Source: Microbacterium pullorum (GTDB lineage Bacteria; Actinomycetota; Actinomycetes; Actinomycetales; Microbacteriaceae). From it: 64,000 bases of DNA. Both the position numbers and the translations under genes were made by a program. The notes under the pieces were generated by a model that was not told the DNA's origin, did no database searches, and saw nothing but the letters and a program-made list of their open reading frames with translations. The stretch spans positions 1 through 64,000 of the forward strand of contig NZ_JACSQP010000002.1 in NCBI RefSeq assembly GCF_014836535.1, read 5' to 3'. Of this stretch, positions 20,422 to 28,270 are shown in pieces. Each line of letters opens with the position of its first letter. Position 1 is the first letter of the stretch.

Positions 20422-21434
20422 GCCGGCACCCCCGCACGCGCTGCGACCGGCGATGGCAGGCGGCGCAGCCGCGGGTCGAGGAGCGGGTAGGTCAGTTCCA
20501 CGATCGTGTTGATGACGACGAAGACCATCGCGCTCAGCAGGATGATGCCGGTGATCACGGGGAGGTCCCGGTCGGTGATGGCGGCGAGGGTCACCCGACC
20601 CAGCCCCGGGCGGGCGAAGACGGTCTCGACGAGCACGGCGCCGCCGAGCAGAGACCCCACGAGATAAGCGGCGAGGGTGAGCGCCCCCGTCGCGCCGTGC
20701 CGCAGGGTGTGGTGCAGCGTCAGTCGTGTCGCACCGGCACCGCGGGCGCGCACTGTCGTCGCGAACGGCTGCCGCTCGGCGGACTCGATGCCGTCGCGCA
20801 GCACCTGCCCCAGCAGCGCCGCCACCGGGAGGGCGAGGGTGACGGCCGGGAGGACGAGCGTCGCGGGGTTGCGCGACCCCGACACCGGGAACCACCCGAG
20901 CCCGAAGGCGAACACGCTCAGCAGCACGAGCCCGATCCAGAACACCGGCGAGGACAGCACCACGAGCTCTACGCCGGCGGCGACCGTGCGGGCGACGCGC
21001 CCGCGCGCGAGGACGGCCACGGCGAACGCGACGGTCAGCGCGATGAGCAGCGCCAGCACCGACAGCTGCACGGTGGCGCCGAGCTGGCGTCCGATGACCT
21101 CGGTCACCGGCATCCGCAGCTGGTACGACTCCCCCAGGTCGCCGCGCAGCAGCTGCCCGAGGTAGGCGAGGTACTGCTCCAACGGTGGCCGGTCGAGACC
21201 GAGCTCGGCGCGGATGCCGTCCTTCACAGCCTCGCTCACCTGCGCCTGCGGGCCGAGCATGACCGACACCGGGTCACCGGGGATCACCCGGAACGCCAGA
21301 AAAGCGAGGGTCGCCGCCCCCCACAGCACCACGATGATCGACACCGCGATGCCGGCAGCGCGCGCAGCGACTCGGCGAAGCGTCTGCCGCGCCGGAACCG
21401 CCGGGATCTCCGCGCCGCGTGGGCGCTCGCTCAC
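20418..21434 (-). CDS. ABC transporter permease, DppB/OppB type
   Basis: The 338-residue subunit has the N-terminal helix GIAVSIIVVLWGAATLAFLAFRVIPGDPVSVMLG, the conserved LGLDRPPLEQYLAYLGQLLRGDLGESYQ segment of DppB-type permeases, and the EAA loop ARGAGATRLTLHHTLRHGATG. It forms the channel with the downstream DppC-type subunit. The GTG start overlaps the stop of the binding-protein gene (GTGA). Confidence 0.92.
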   Translation of the reverse strand: MSERPRGAEIPAVPARQTLRRVAARAAGIAVSIIVVLWGAATLAFLAFRVIPGDPVSVMLGPQAQVSEAVKDGIRAELGLDRPPLEQYLAYLGQLLRGDLGESYQLRMPVTEVIGRQLGATVQLSVLALLIALTVAFAVAVLARGRVARTVAAGVELVVLSSPVFWIGLVLLSVFAFGLGWFPVSGSRNPATLVLPAVTLALPVAALLGQVLRDGIESAERQPFATTVRARGAGATRLTLHHTLRHGATGALTLAAYLVGSLLGGAVLVETVFARPGLGRVTLAAITDRDLPVITGIILLSAMVFVVINTIVELTYPLLDPRLRRLPSPVAARAGVPA

Positions 21435-23038
21435 TCGAGCGTCACGCCATAGAACAGCGGGCGTCCGTACAGGTCGTACTCGAGGCCCGAGATCGTCTCG
21501 CCGACGGCGGTGATGAACGCGGGGCTGTACAGCGGCACGATGGCGACGTGCTCGGCGTTCCACTGCTGCACCTCTCGGTAGAGCACGGCGCGCTCGGCGG
21601 CATCGGAGGTCGCCACGGCATCCTCGAGCAGCAGGTCCATCGCCGGATCGTTCACCTGCGAGGCGTTCTGGAATCCCTCGCTGTGCAGGTGGCTGCGCAG
21701 CAGGTCGGGGTCCACGCCCGAGAAGCCCCAGTCGGTGAGGTCGTAGGTCTTGGGCCCGTACTGCTCGTTGTAGGCACCCGGCTCGAGCACCTCGCGCACG
21801 ATCTCGAAGCCGACGGCCTTCAGATCGGACTGGATCGCGTTGCCCAGCGCCGCACGGTCGTCGGGCACGGGCGTCCACGCGATCCAACGCGCCGACAGCC
21901 GTTCGCCGTTCTGGGTGCGGTAGCCCTCGGCGTCGCGCTCGGTCCAGCCGGCCTCGTCGAGCAGCGCGTTCGCCGCGTCGGGGTCGAACGGCCAGGTGCC
22001 CTCGAGGGACGCGTCGTAGGTCGGGGTCGTGCTCCCCAGAATGCTCCACGCTCGCGGGAACTGGCCGAAGTAGATCTCCTCGACGGCGGTGTCGATGTCG
22101 ATCGCACGGCTGAACGCCTGGCGCACGCGCTGGTCGGCGAAGACACCGTATGCCTCGTTGAGGTAGAGCGAGTACGGCAGGCCGGGGTACTCGATCGCCT
22201 CGACGGTGAGGGTGTCGCTGAGGTCGCCGACGAGGTTCGGCGGCAGCTGGCTGGCGAGGTCGGCCTCGCCGCTGTCGACGACGCCCGCGCGCACGGCGGC
22301 TTCGGGAAGGATGCTCACCCGCAGGGTTTCGAACGACGGCGCGCCCTGACCGTCGGGGCCCCAGGCGTAGTCGTCGTTGCGCGTGTAGACGAGCTCCTGG
22401 TCGGGTGTGTAGTCGGTCAGCTCGAACGGGCCGGTGCCGACGGTGACGCCGGGCCCCCCTGCCTTCAGCCGGTCAGCGGACTCCGCCAGCACGGCGGGCG
22501 AGTAGAAGCCGAGGTGCGCGGTGCTCGCGGCCTGCAGGAACGGGGCGTAAGGCTGGGTGAACTCCACCCGCACGGTGTGGTCGTCCACGACCTCGGTGCC
22601 GGCGTAGAAATCTGCGCCCATCATGCTCGCCGCCTGCGCGGAAGCGGTCTCGGGGTCGACGATGCGGTCGAAGTTCGCCTTCACCGCGGTGGCGTCGAAG
22701 GGCTCGCCGTCGTGGAAGGTGACGTCGTCACGCAGCACGAAGGTGTAGCTCGTGCCGTCGCCGGACACCTCCCACGATTCCGCCAACCACGGCGAGAAGC
22801 TGCCGTCGGCCTCCTGGAACACGAGGGAATCGAGCACCGCGCGCTGCACCAGCGCTGACACGTCGAGCTGACTGGTCTGGGGGTCCATGTGGCCGGCAGA
22901 CAGGTTCGCGCCTTCGATCGCCCACACCACCTCGCCGCCGTCAGCGGACTCGCCGCCGGTCGGCGCGCAGGCGGACAGGGCAAGGGTCGCCGCGACGGCG
23001 ACAGCGGACAGGGGAAGCAGGCGGCGAAGCGAAGGCAT
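21431..23038 (-). CDS. ABC transporter substrate-binding lipoprotein, family 5
   Basis: The 535-residue protein is the extracellular binding component of the importer. Its lipoprotein signal peptide (MPSLRRLLPLSAVAVAATLALSAC) ends in the lipobox LSAC with Cys24. The mature part is a family-5 solute-binding protein: LVFQEADGSFSPWLAESWEVSGDGTSYTFVLRDDVTFHDGEPFDATAVKANFDR. The substrate (peptide, nickel or other) cannot be told from sequence. It is the first gene of the set; GAGGTCCC precedes the ATG. Confidence 0.93.
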   Translation of the reverse strand: MPSLRRLLPLSAVAVAATLALSACAPTGGESADGGEVVWAIEGANLSAGHMDPQTSQLDVSALVQRAVLDSLVFQEADGSFSPWLAESWEVSGDGTSYTFVLRDDVTFHDGEPFDATAVKANFDRIVDPETASAQAASMMGADFYAGTEVVDDHTVRVEFTQPYAPFLQAASTAHLGFYSPAVLAESADRLKAGGPGVTVGTGPFELTDYTPDQELVYTRNDDYAWGPDGQGAPSFETLRVSILPEAAVRAGVVDSGEADLASQLPPNLVGDLSDTLTVEAIEYPGLPYSLYLNEAYGVFADQRVRQAFSRAIDIDTAVEEIYFGQFPRAWSILGSTTPTYDASLEGTWPFDPDAANALLDEAGWTERDAEGYRTQNGERLSARWIAWTPVPDDRAALGNAIQSDLKAVGFEIVREVLEPGAYNEQYGPKTYDLTDWGFSGVDPDLLRSHLHSEGFQNASQVNDPAMDLLLEDAVATSDAAERAVLYREVQQWNAEHVAIVPLYSPAFITAVGETISGLEYDLYGRPLFYGVTLE

Positions 23039-23232
23039 GCGGGACCTCAGGCAGGATCGGATGGGAGACGTCCCACGGTACCCCTTTTTGGACGCGGTAG
23101 ATCTATCCGACGGCTGTCGGAATCGCTGGGTGGCGCCGCGCGTCGCGGGTCGCGCCTCGCCGAGCTGCGGAGATCTGCCCGGCTGCGGACGAATGCGCGG
23201 CATCCCCCCTTGTCCCGGCAGATCCCCTCGCT
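23039..23232. other. Intergenic region upstream of the ABC importer, with repeat copy A
   Basis: The region holds the importer promoter (not identified) and the 66-bp palindrome at 23166-23231, which ends 1 bp from the stop codon of the DUF559 gene. No other gene is supported. Confidence 0.6.
23166..23231. repeat. Dispersed 66-bp palindrome, copy A
   Basis: One of three ungapped-alignable copies in the window. Arms GATCTGCC (23172-23179) and GGCAGATC (23217-23224) are perfect; the outer arms are partly mismatched in this copy. The central block is GCGGCATCC. As 22 codons from the first base it reads CGDLPGCGRMRGIPPCPGRSPR with no stop, and the other strand is also open. Confidence 0.85.
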
Positions 23233-24057
23233 TCAGCGGGCGCGGTGAAGGCCCTGCGCGACGGCGCGCTGGATGAGATCCTGCACGCGGAGCCAGTGGT
23301 CGACGACCTGCACGTAGTCGACGCGGATGACGTGGTAGCCGAGCAGCAGGAGCGTCGCATCGTGGGCGATGTCCGCGCGGCGCTGCGCGCCCACATGGTG
23401 GCCACCATCGATCTGCAGCACCAGCCGTTCGCCGATGAGGAAGTCGACGGGGCGCCCCGCGATCCAGGCCTGCGGCAGGATCGACAGGTCGAGCCACCGC
23501 AGCCGCGGCGGTATGAAGCTCTCGAGCCCGGAATCGGCGAACGGGTTCGACTGCGCCAGCACGTGACGCGCGGCGTGCGTGAGCGGCAGTCGCTCGAGCG
23601 CGGCTCGATCCACCAGGCGGCGGCGCAGCGCCGACTCCCACACAGCGAGGGCGTGCTCGAACGGAAGGCAGCCGGCGACGGTGGCGAGCACGTTCTCGAC
23701 AGGGTCGACGAGGGCATCCGGATGCCGCGCCAGCAGCGGCCGCGCCCAATGAACGCGGGCGCCCGCGGCCTGGATGCCGCCGGCATTGGGTTTCGCCGCG
23801 ACGTGCGGCCGGTCCTCGCACAGCACCCACAGCCCGAGGCGACGCGCCTGCGTGAGGCAGCTGAGCACCACGCCGTCGCGCGCGGCCGCGACGAGGAACG
23901 GGTCGGCATCGGGGACCGCCACCCACACGCGGCGCACCCGCGTGAGCTCGCCGCCGGCCACCGCTCGTGCGATGCGGTGCTTGCTGAATCCGGCCGCCTG
24001 GAGCGACACACAGCGGGCCACTCCGCCGAGGGCGATGACGTGCGCGATCAGATCCAT
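23233..24057 (-). CDS. AbiEi-like N-terminal domain fused to DUF559 nuclease-like domain
   Basis: The 274-residue protein begins with a winged-helix-like segment resembling AbiEi antitoxin N-termini (GGVARCVSLQAAGFSKHRIARAVAGGELTRVRRVWVAVP, residues about 11-50). The C-terminal DUF559 / Vsr-like PD-(D/E)xK domain has PVDFLIGERLVLQIDGGHHVGAQRRADIAHDATLLLLGYHVIRVDYVQVV. In many relatives the second metal ligand is Glu (xEIDG); here it is Gln (LQIDG), so catalysis is uncertain. No toxin partner lies next to it, and repeat copies flank the gene on both sides. Such proteins are common in Microbacteriaceae and have no agreed function. Confidence 0.75.
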   Translation of the reverse strand: MDLIAHVIALGGVARCVSLQAAGFSKHRIARAVAGGELTRVRRVWVAVPDADPFLVAAARDGVVLSCLTQARRLGLWVLCEDRPHVAAKPNAGGIQAAGARVHWARPLLARHPDALVDPVENVLATVAGCLPFEHALAVWESALRRRLVDRAALERLPLTHAARHVLAQSNPFADSGLESFIPPRLRWLDLSILPQAWIAGRPVDFLIGERLVLQIDGGHHVGAQRRADIAHDATLLLLGYHVIRVDYVQVVDHWLRVQDLIQRAVAQGLHRAR

Positions 24058-24174
24058 GCAGCGAGTGTGGCGACACCCGCCGCCGCCGCGTGGCCGAGCG
24101 CGTCGGTGTGGGGATGCATCGCGCCCGATCGCCGCTGGGGAGGAGTCTCTGCATGCCCCGAGCCGCTGCCCGGA

Positions 24175-24240
24175 TGCGGGGATCCGCCGAGATGCGGGGG
24201 CATCCGCGGCATCCACCCGCGTTCGGGCAGATCCCCGCAT
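24175..24240. repeat. Dispersed 66-bp palindrome, copy B
   Basis: It aligns without gaps to copies A and C in the same orientation. Left arm TGCGGGGATC (24175-24184) pairs perfectly with GATCCCCGCA (24230-24239): the A-C mismatch of copy C is here a G-C pair, a compensatory change. A reading of 22 codons (CGDPPRCGGIRGIHPRSGRSPH) is open. Confidence 0.85.
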
Positions 24241-24330
24241 CTCGGCAACACGGAGCCCGCGTCTCGGCGACACGGAGCCCGCATCCGGGCAACGCGGGTG
24301 CCGCGTCCCGGCACGGGGTGCCGCATCCGG
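24238..24330. repeat. Four degenerate tandem 22-bp repeats
   Basis: Units at 24238-24259, 24260-24281, 24282-24303 and 24304-24323 (20 bp) each begin C(A/G)TC(T/C)(C/G)GGC and end GCCG; a partial fifth follows (24324-24330). The first unit overlaps the last bases of palindrome copy B, and copy C is followed by a similar half unit (CATGTCGGCGACGTCGG), so the array looks like growth from the palindrome's edge. Confidence 0.75.
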
Positions 24331-24450
24331 AGGCTGCGCGACACCCGGGCGCCCGCGGCGCCCGCCCTCAGTCCTCCCCGGTAAACTGGCCCGGTTCCCA
24401 CACTCAGGCACGCTCACACAGTGCCGCACATACCGCTCGAGGAGTCCCCC

Positions 24451-27024
24451 ATGTCGCAGATCCCTGACAAGCCCGCGCTGGAAGGCCTCGAGCAGAAGTG
24501 GGATGCCGCATGGAGTGAGCACGGCACCTACCTGTTCGACCGTGACGCCGCCAAGGCCAAGGGCCGTGCGGGCGTCTTCTCGGTCGACACCCCGCCGCCG
24601 ACCGCCTCCGGAAGCCTGCACATCGGGCACGTCTTCTCCTTCACGCACACCGACGTGAAGGTGCGCTACGAGCGCATGCGCGGCAAGACCGTGTTCTACC
24701 CGATGGGCTGGGACGATAATGGGCTCCCCACCGAGCGCCGGGTGCAGAACTACTACGGCGTGCGCTGCGACCCGTCGCTCCCCTACGACCCCGACTTCAC
24801 TCCCCCGTTCGAGGGCGGCGACAACAAGAGCAGCAAGGCCGCCGATCAGGTGCCCATCAGCCGCCGCAACTTCATCGAGCTGTGCGAGAAGCTCACCGTC
24901 GAGGACGAGAAGCAGTTCGAGGCGCTCTTCCGCCAGCTGGGCCTCAGCGTCGACTGGACCCAGACCTACCGCACCATCTCGGACGAGACGATCCGCACGA
25001 GCCAGCTGGCGTTCCTGCGCAACGTCGAGCGCGGCGAGGCCTACCAGGCGCTGGCGCCCACGCTGTGGGACATCGACTTCCGCTCCGCCATCGCGCAGGC
25101 CGAGCTCGAGGACCGCGACCAGCCGGCCGCCTACCACCGCGTGGCGTTCCACCTCACCGACGGCTCCGGCGACATCGAGATCGAAACCACGCGCCCCGAG
25201 CTGCTCGCCGCCTGCGTCGCGCTCGTCGCCCACCCCGACGACGAGCGCTACCAGCCGCACTTCGGCTCGACCGTGCGCACGCCCCTCTTCGACGTCGAGG
25301 TGCCGGTGCTCGCGCACCCCCTCGCGCAGAAGGACAAGGGCTCGGGCATCGCCATGATCTGCACCTTCGGCGACGTGACCGACATCATCTGGTGGCGGGA
25401 GCTGGACCTCCCCAACCGCACGATCCTCGGCAAGGACGGCCGCATCGTCGCCGAGGCCCCCGAGGTGATCGTGACGGATGCCGCACGTGCGGCCTACGCC
25501 GAGCTCGCCGGCAAGACGGTGTTCAGCGCCAAGAAGCGCATCGTCGAGCTGCTGCGCGAATCGGGCGAGCTCATCGGCGACCCGAAGCCGTTCACCCACC
25601 CGGTGAAGTTCTACGAGAAGGGCGACCGCCCGCTCGAGATCGTCTCGACCCGCCAGTGGTATATCCGCAACGGCGCGCGTGACGCCCAGCTGCGCGAGAA
25701 GCTCATCGCCCTCGGCGCCGGCATGGACTGGCATCCCGATTTCATGCGCGTGCGCTACGAGAACTGGACCAACGGTCTGACCGGTGACTGGCTCGTCTCC
25801 CGCCAGCGCTTCTTCGGCGTGCCGATCCCGGTCTGGTACGCCCTCGATGAGACCGGTGAGCGGGACTACAGCCGCGTGCTCACTCCCGACCTCACGAGCC
25901 TGCCCGTGGACCCGACCAGCGACGTGCCCCCGGGGTACACCGAGGAGCAGCGGGGCGTGCCCGGCGGCTTCGACGCCGAGCGCGACATCTTCGACACCTG
26001 GGCGACCTCGTCGCTCACGCCGCAGCTCGCCGGAGGCTGGGAGCGCGATCCCGAGCTGTGGGACCTCGTCGCCCCGTTCTCGATGCGCCCGCAGGGCCAG
26101 GACATCATCCGCACGTGGCTGTTCTCCACCATGCTGCGCAGCGCCCTCGAGGACGACCGCGCGCCGTGGACGGATGCCGCGATCTCCGGCTTCATCGTCG
26201 ACCCCGACCGCAAGAAGATGTCCAAGTCCAAGGGCAACGTGGTCACGCCGGCGGACATCCTCGCCCAGCACGGGACGGATGCCGTGCGTTACTGGGCGGC
26301 CTCCAGCCGCCTGGGCGCGGACGCGGCGTTCGACCCGCAGAACCCCACGCAGGTGAAGATCGGCCGTCGCCTCGCGATCAAGGTCCTCAACGCGGCGAAG
26401 TTCGTGCTGTCGTTCCCGGTCCCCGAGGGCGCCGAGGTGACGCATGCACTGGATGCCTCCATGCTCGCGACCCTCGACGGTGTCGTGCGTGAGGCGACGA
26501 AGGCTTACGAGGCGTACGACCACGCCCGCGCGCTCGAAGTGACCGAGGCGTTCTTCTGGACGTTCTGCGATGACTACCTCGAGCTCGTCAAGGAGCGCGC
26601 CTACAACCAGGCCGACGTCGGGCAGGCCTCGGCGGCGCTCGCGCTGCGCCTGGCCCTGTCGACACTGCTGCGCCTGCTCGCGCCGGTGTTGTCGTTCGCG
26701 ACCGAGGAGGCCTGGTCGTGGTTCGAGGAGGGCTCGGTGCACACCGCCGCCTGGCCGGAGCCGCTCGGCATCGAGGGTGACCCCGCGGTGCTGCGCGTCG
26801 TCGGCGAGGCGCTCATCGGCATCCGTCGGGCGAAGACCGAGGCGAAGGCCTCGCAGAAGACCCACGTCGAGCGTGCGACGATCGGCGCGAGCGAGACCGC
26901 CGCGGCGGCGCTGCGCCTCGCCGAAGGCGACCTCAAGGCCGTCGGCCGTGTCGCCGAGATCACCTACCAGGACGCCGAGACCACCTCGGTGCTCGAGATC
27001 GTGCTCGCCCCGCAGGAGGTCTGA
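24451..27024 (+). CDS. valS: Valyl-tRNA synthetase
   Basis: ValRS charges tRNA-Val and edits threonine. The 857 residues carry the HIGH motif in PPPTASGSLHIGHVFSFTHTD, the CP1 editing domain (IEIETTRPELLAACVALVAHPDDERY) and the KMSKS loop DRKKMSKSKGNVVTP; an alpha-helical anticodon-binding domain follows. The protein is slightly shorter than the roughly 880-950 residues of many ValRS, and no C-terminal coiled coil is obvious. GAGGAG lies 6 nt before the ATG at 24451, which decides against the in-frame GTG 30 bp upstream. Confidence 0.96.
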   Translation: MSQIPDKPALEGLEQKWDAAWSEHGTYLFDRDAAKAKGRAGVFSVDTPPPTASGSLHIGHVFSFTHTDVKVRYERMRGKTVFYPMGWDDNGLPTERRVQNYYGVRCDPSLPYDPDFTPPFEGGDNKSSKAADQVPISRRNFIELCEKLTVEDEKQFEALFRQLGLSVDWTQTYRTISDETIRTSQLAFLRNVERGEAYQALAPTLWDIDFRSAIAQAELEDRDQPAAYHRVAFHLTDGSGDIEIETTRPELLAACVALVAHPDDERYQPHFGSTVRTPLFDVEVPVLAHPLAQKDKGSGIAMICTFGDVTDIIWWRELDLPNRTILGKDGRIVAEAPEVIVTDAARAAYAELAGKTVFSAKKRIVELLRESGELIGDPKPFTHPVKFYEKGDRPLEIVSTRQWYIRNGARDAQLREKLIALGAGMDWHPDFMRVRYENWTNGLTGDWLVSRQRFFGVPIPVWYALDETGERDYSRVLTPDLTSLPVDPTSDVPPGYTEEQRGVPGGFDAERDIFDTWATSSLTPQLAGGWERDPELWDLVAPFSMRPQGQDIIRTWLFSTMLRSALEDDRAPWTDAAISGFIVDPDRKKMSKSKGNVVTPADILAQHGTDAVRYWAASSRLGADAAFDPQNPTQVKIGRRLAIKVLNAAKFVLSFPVPEGAEVTHALDASMLATLDGVVREATKAYEAYDHARALEVTEAFFWTFCDDYLELVKERAYNQADVGQASAALALRLALSTLLRLLAPVLSFATEEAWSWFEEGSVHTAAWPEPLGIEGDPAVLRVVGEALIGIRRAKTEAKASQKTHVERATIGASETAAAALRLAEGDLKAVGRVAEITYQDAETTSVLEIVLAPQEV

Positions 27025-27025
27025 C

Positions 27026-27274
27026 ATGCAGCTCGGAACCCGTTGGACTTCCGGTGACGAACCGCCCGCAGCGGTGCCCGACAGCATCCGTGGCCAGATC
27101 CAGGCCGTCGACCGGGCCATTCCCGGCGATGACCTCGGTCAGCCGCGCCCGCGGTGGACGCTCACGTTCCTCGAGGGCCGGCCCCTCGCCGAGCTCGAGA
27201 CGGGCGTCGTGGTCTCGCTCGACGCCGAGGGCAACGCCGTGGTCGGGCACGATCCCGACGACGACTTCGCCTGA
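27026..27274 (+). CDS. Small acidic protein downstream of valS, function unknown
   Basis: An 82-residue acidic protein (MQLGTRWTSGDEPPAAVPDSIRGQIQAVDRAIPGDDLGQPRPRWTLTFLEGRPLAELETGVVVSLDAEGNAVVGHDPDDDFA). No domain recognised. The WTLTFLEGRPLAELETGVVVSL block looks like a small beta-sheet domain. It starts 1 bp after the valS stop with AGGAGG in the end of valS, so it is co-translated with valS at high rates. Confidence 0.75.
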   Translation: MQLGTRWTSGDEPPAAVPDSIRGQIQAVDRAIPGDDLGQPRPRWTLTFLEGRPLAELETGVVVSLDAEGNAVVGHDPDDDFA

Positions 27275-27293
27275 CCGCACCGCGCCCCGAAAA

Positions 27294-27351
27294 GCGCACG
27301 CGCCCGCGTCCCTCCGACCGACAATCGGCGGAGCGACGCGGGCGCGTGTGC
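27294..27351. terminator. Large hairpin between convergent genes
   Basis: GCGCACGCGCCCGCGTC (27294-27310) pairs with GACGCGGGCGCGTGTGC (27335-27351) with one wobble; the inner CTCCGACCGA and TCGGCGGAG pair further. It can end transcription from both valS and the oxidoreductase gene. No U-tract. Confidence 0.75.
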
Positions 27352-27370
27352 GTCTGAGAGCGTGGGCTGT

Positions 27371-28087
27371 CTAGTACCGCCGTGCAGCGATGTCCACGCG
27401 GGTTGCGGCGTCGAGCGCTGCCTGCACGTCCTGCACCGGCGTTGGGGCAGGCCCCGCGTCGGCCATCTGCTCCTGCGGCAGGGACGGGTCGCTGAAATAG
27501 ATCGTCCCGTAGGCGGGGGTCTCCGGTTCGAAACGCCAGCTCTCCGCAAGCGTGCCGGCGTCGATGGTGTCGAAGCCCAGCAGGCTGATCAGCTCCGCCG
27601 CTTCGGCCTTCGCGGCGGGGTCGTCCCCCGCGATCGGCAGGGCCGTGCGATCGGCGGCTCCCGCCGGACGTGCCAAGGCCGGGATGTGCGCAGCCACGAT
27701 GTTGTTGAACGCCTTCACATAACGCTTGGCACCCAGCTGGTCGCGCACCATCTCGCTGGTAGTCAGTGTGTCGTCCCGCAGCTCAGGGATGATGCCATCC
27801 CGCGAGGGGTAGTAGTTGCTCGTGTCGAGCACGAGGGTGTCGCTCAGCAGGCCGGGCGGAAGGTCGGGAACGGCTTTGAGCGGGATGGACAGCACGACCG
27901 CGTCTCCACGCTCGGCAGCCTCGGCGACCGTTCCAGCCTGAGCGAGCGGGCCGAGTTCGGTGACCAGATCCTGGAGCGTCTCGGGTCCGCGCGAGTTCGC
28001 GATCACCACGTTGGTCCCTGCGGCGATGGCCAAGCGAGCCACCGCCGATCCGATGTGTCCGCTTCCGATGATTCCCAGCGTTGGCAT
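27371..28087 (-). CDS. NADPH-dependent F420 reductase-like oxidoreductase
   Basis: The 238-residue protein starts with a Rossmann fold for NADP (MPTLGIIGSGHIGSAVARLAIAAGTNVVIANSRGPETL), where the SR after the second strand suits the 2'-phosphate. The rest fits the F420-dependent NADP reductase family: VVLSIPLKAVPDLPPGLLSDTLVLDTSNYYPSRDG and AKRYVKAFNNIVAAHIPALARP. The true electron partner is not shown by the sequence; other family members use substrates unrelated to F420. AAGGGAAG precedes the ATG. Confidence 0.82.
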   Translation of the reverse strand: MPTLGIIGSGHIGSAVARLAIAAGTNVVIANSRGPETLQDLVTELGPLAQAGTVAEAAERGDAVVLSIPLKAVPDLPPGLLSDTLVLDTSNYYPSRDGIIPELRDDTLTTSEMVRDQLGAKRYVKAFNNIVAAHIPALARPAGAADRTALPIAGDDPAAKAEAAELISLLGFDTIDAGTLAESWRFEPETPAYGTIYFSDPSLPQEQMADAGPAPTPVQDVQAALDAATRVDIAARRY

Positions 28088-28258
28088 TCTGCTTCCCTTC
28101 GGTCGGGGGCGGCGGCTGTCCGTCGCGGGGCCGCGGTGGCGACCCGTACCGAAGGCGAACCGCCGCTGCGCGCAGACCATTCCCCCGCCCCGGCATCCAT
28201 CGACAGTGCGCGCCCCTGGCAGGGCTCCCGCCGTCCGGCTCTGGGAGCGAGCGAGCCG

Positions 28259-28264
28259 TAGGCT
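28259..28264 (+). promoter_or_regulatory. -10 box for a leaderless M3 peptidase transcript
   Basis: TAGGCT, 6 nt before the ATG at 28271; no Shine-Dalgarno sequence. The remaining 170 bp of this divergent gap hold nothing else I can name. Confidence 0.6.
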
Positions 28265-28270
28265 GAAACG

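Larger units (their letters stand above)
24058..24450. other. Repeat-rich divergent intergenic region
   Basis: This 393-bp gap between the DUF559 gene and valS has no gene. It contains the 66-bp palindrome copy B (24175-24240), then four degenerate tandem 22-bp units (24238-24330), then the valS promoter region with TAAACT at 24382-24387 as a possible -10. Confidence 0.7.

Noticed and set aside
18083-20437. Longer version of the ABC ATPase with a 275-residue N-terminal part
   Set aside because: That part is a frame shadow of the permease gene; GTG 19612 overlaps the permease stop and starts the ATPase domain properly.
24238-24330. Possible CRISPR array
   Set aside because: The units are contiguous 22-bp repeats without spacers and no cas genes are near.
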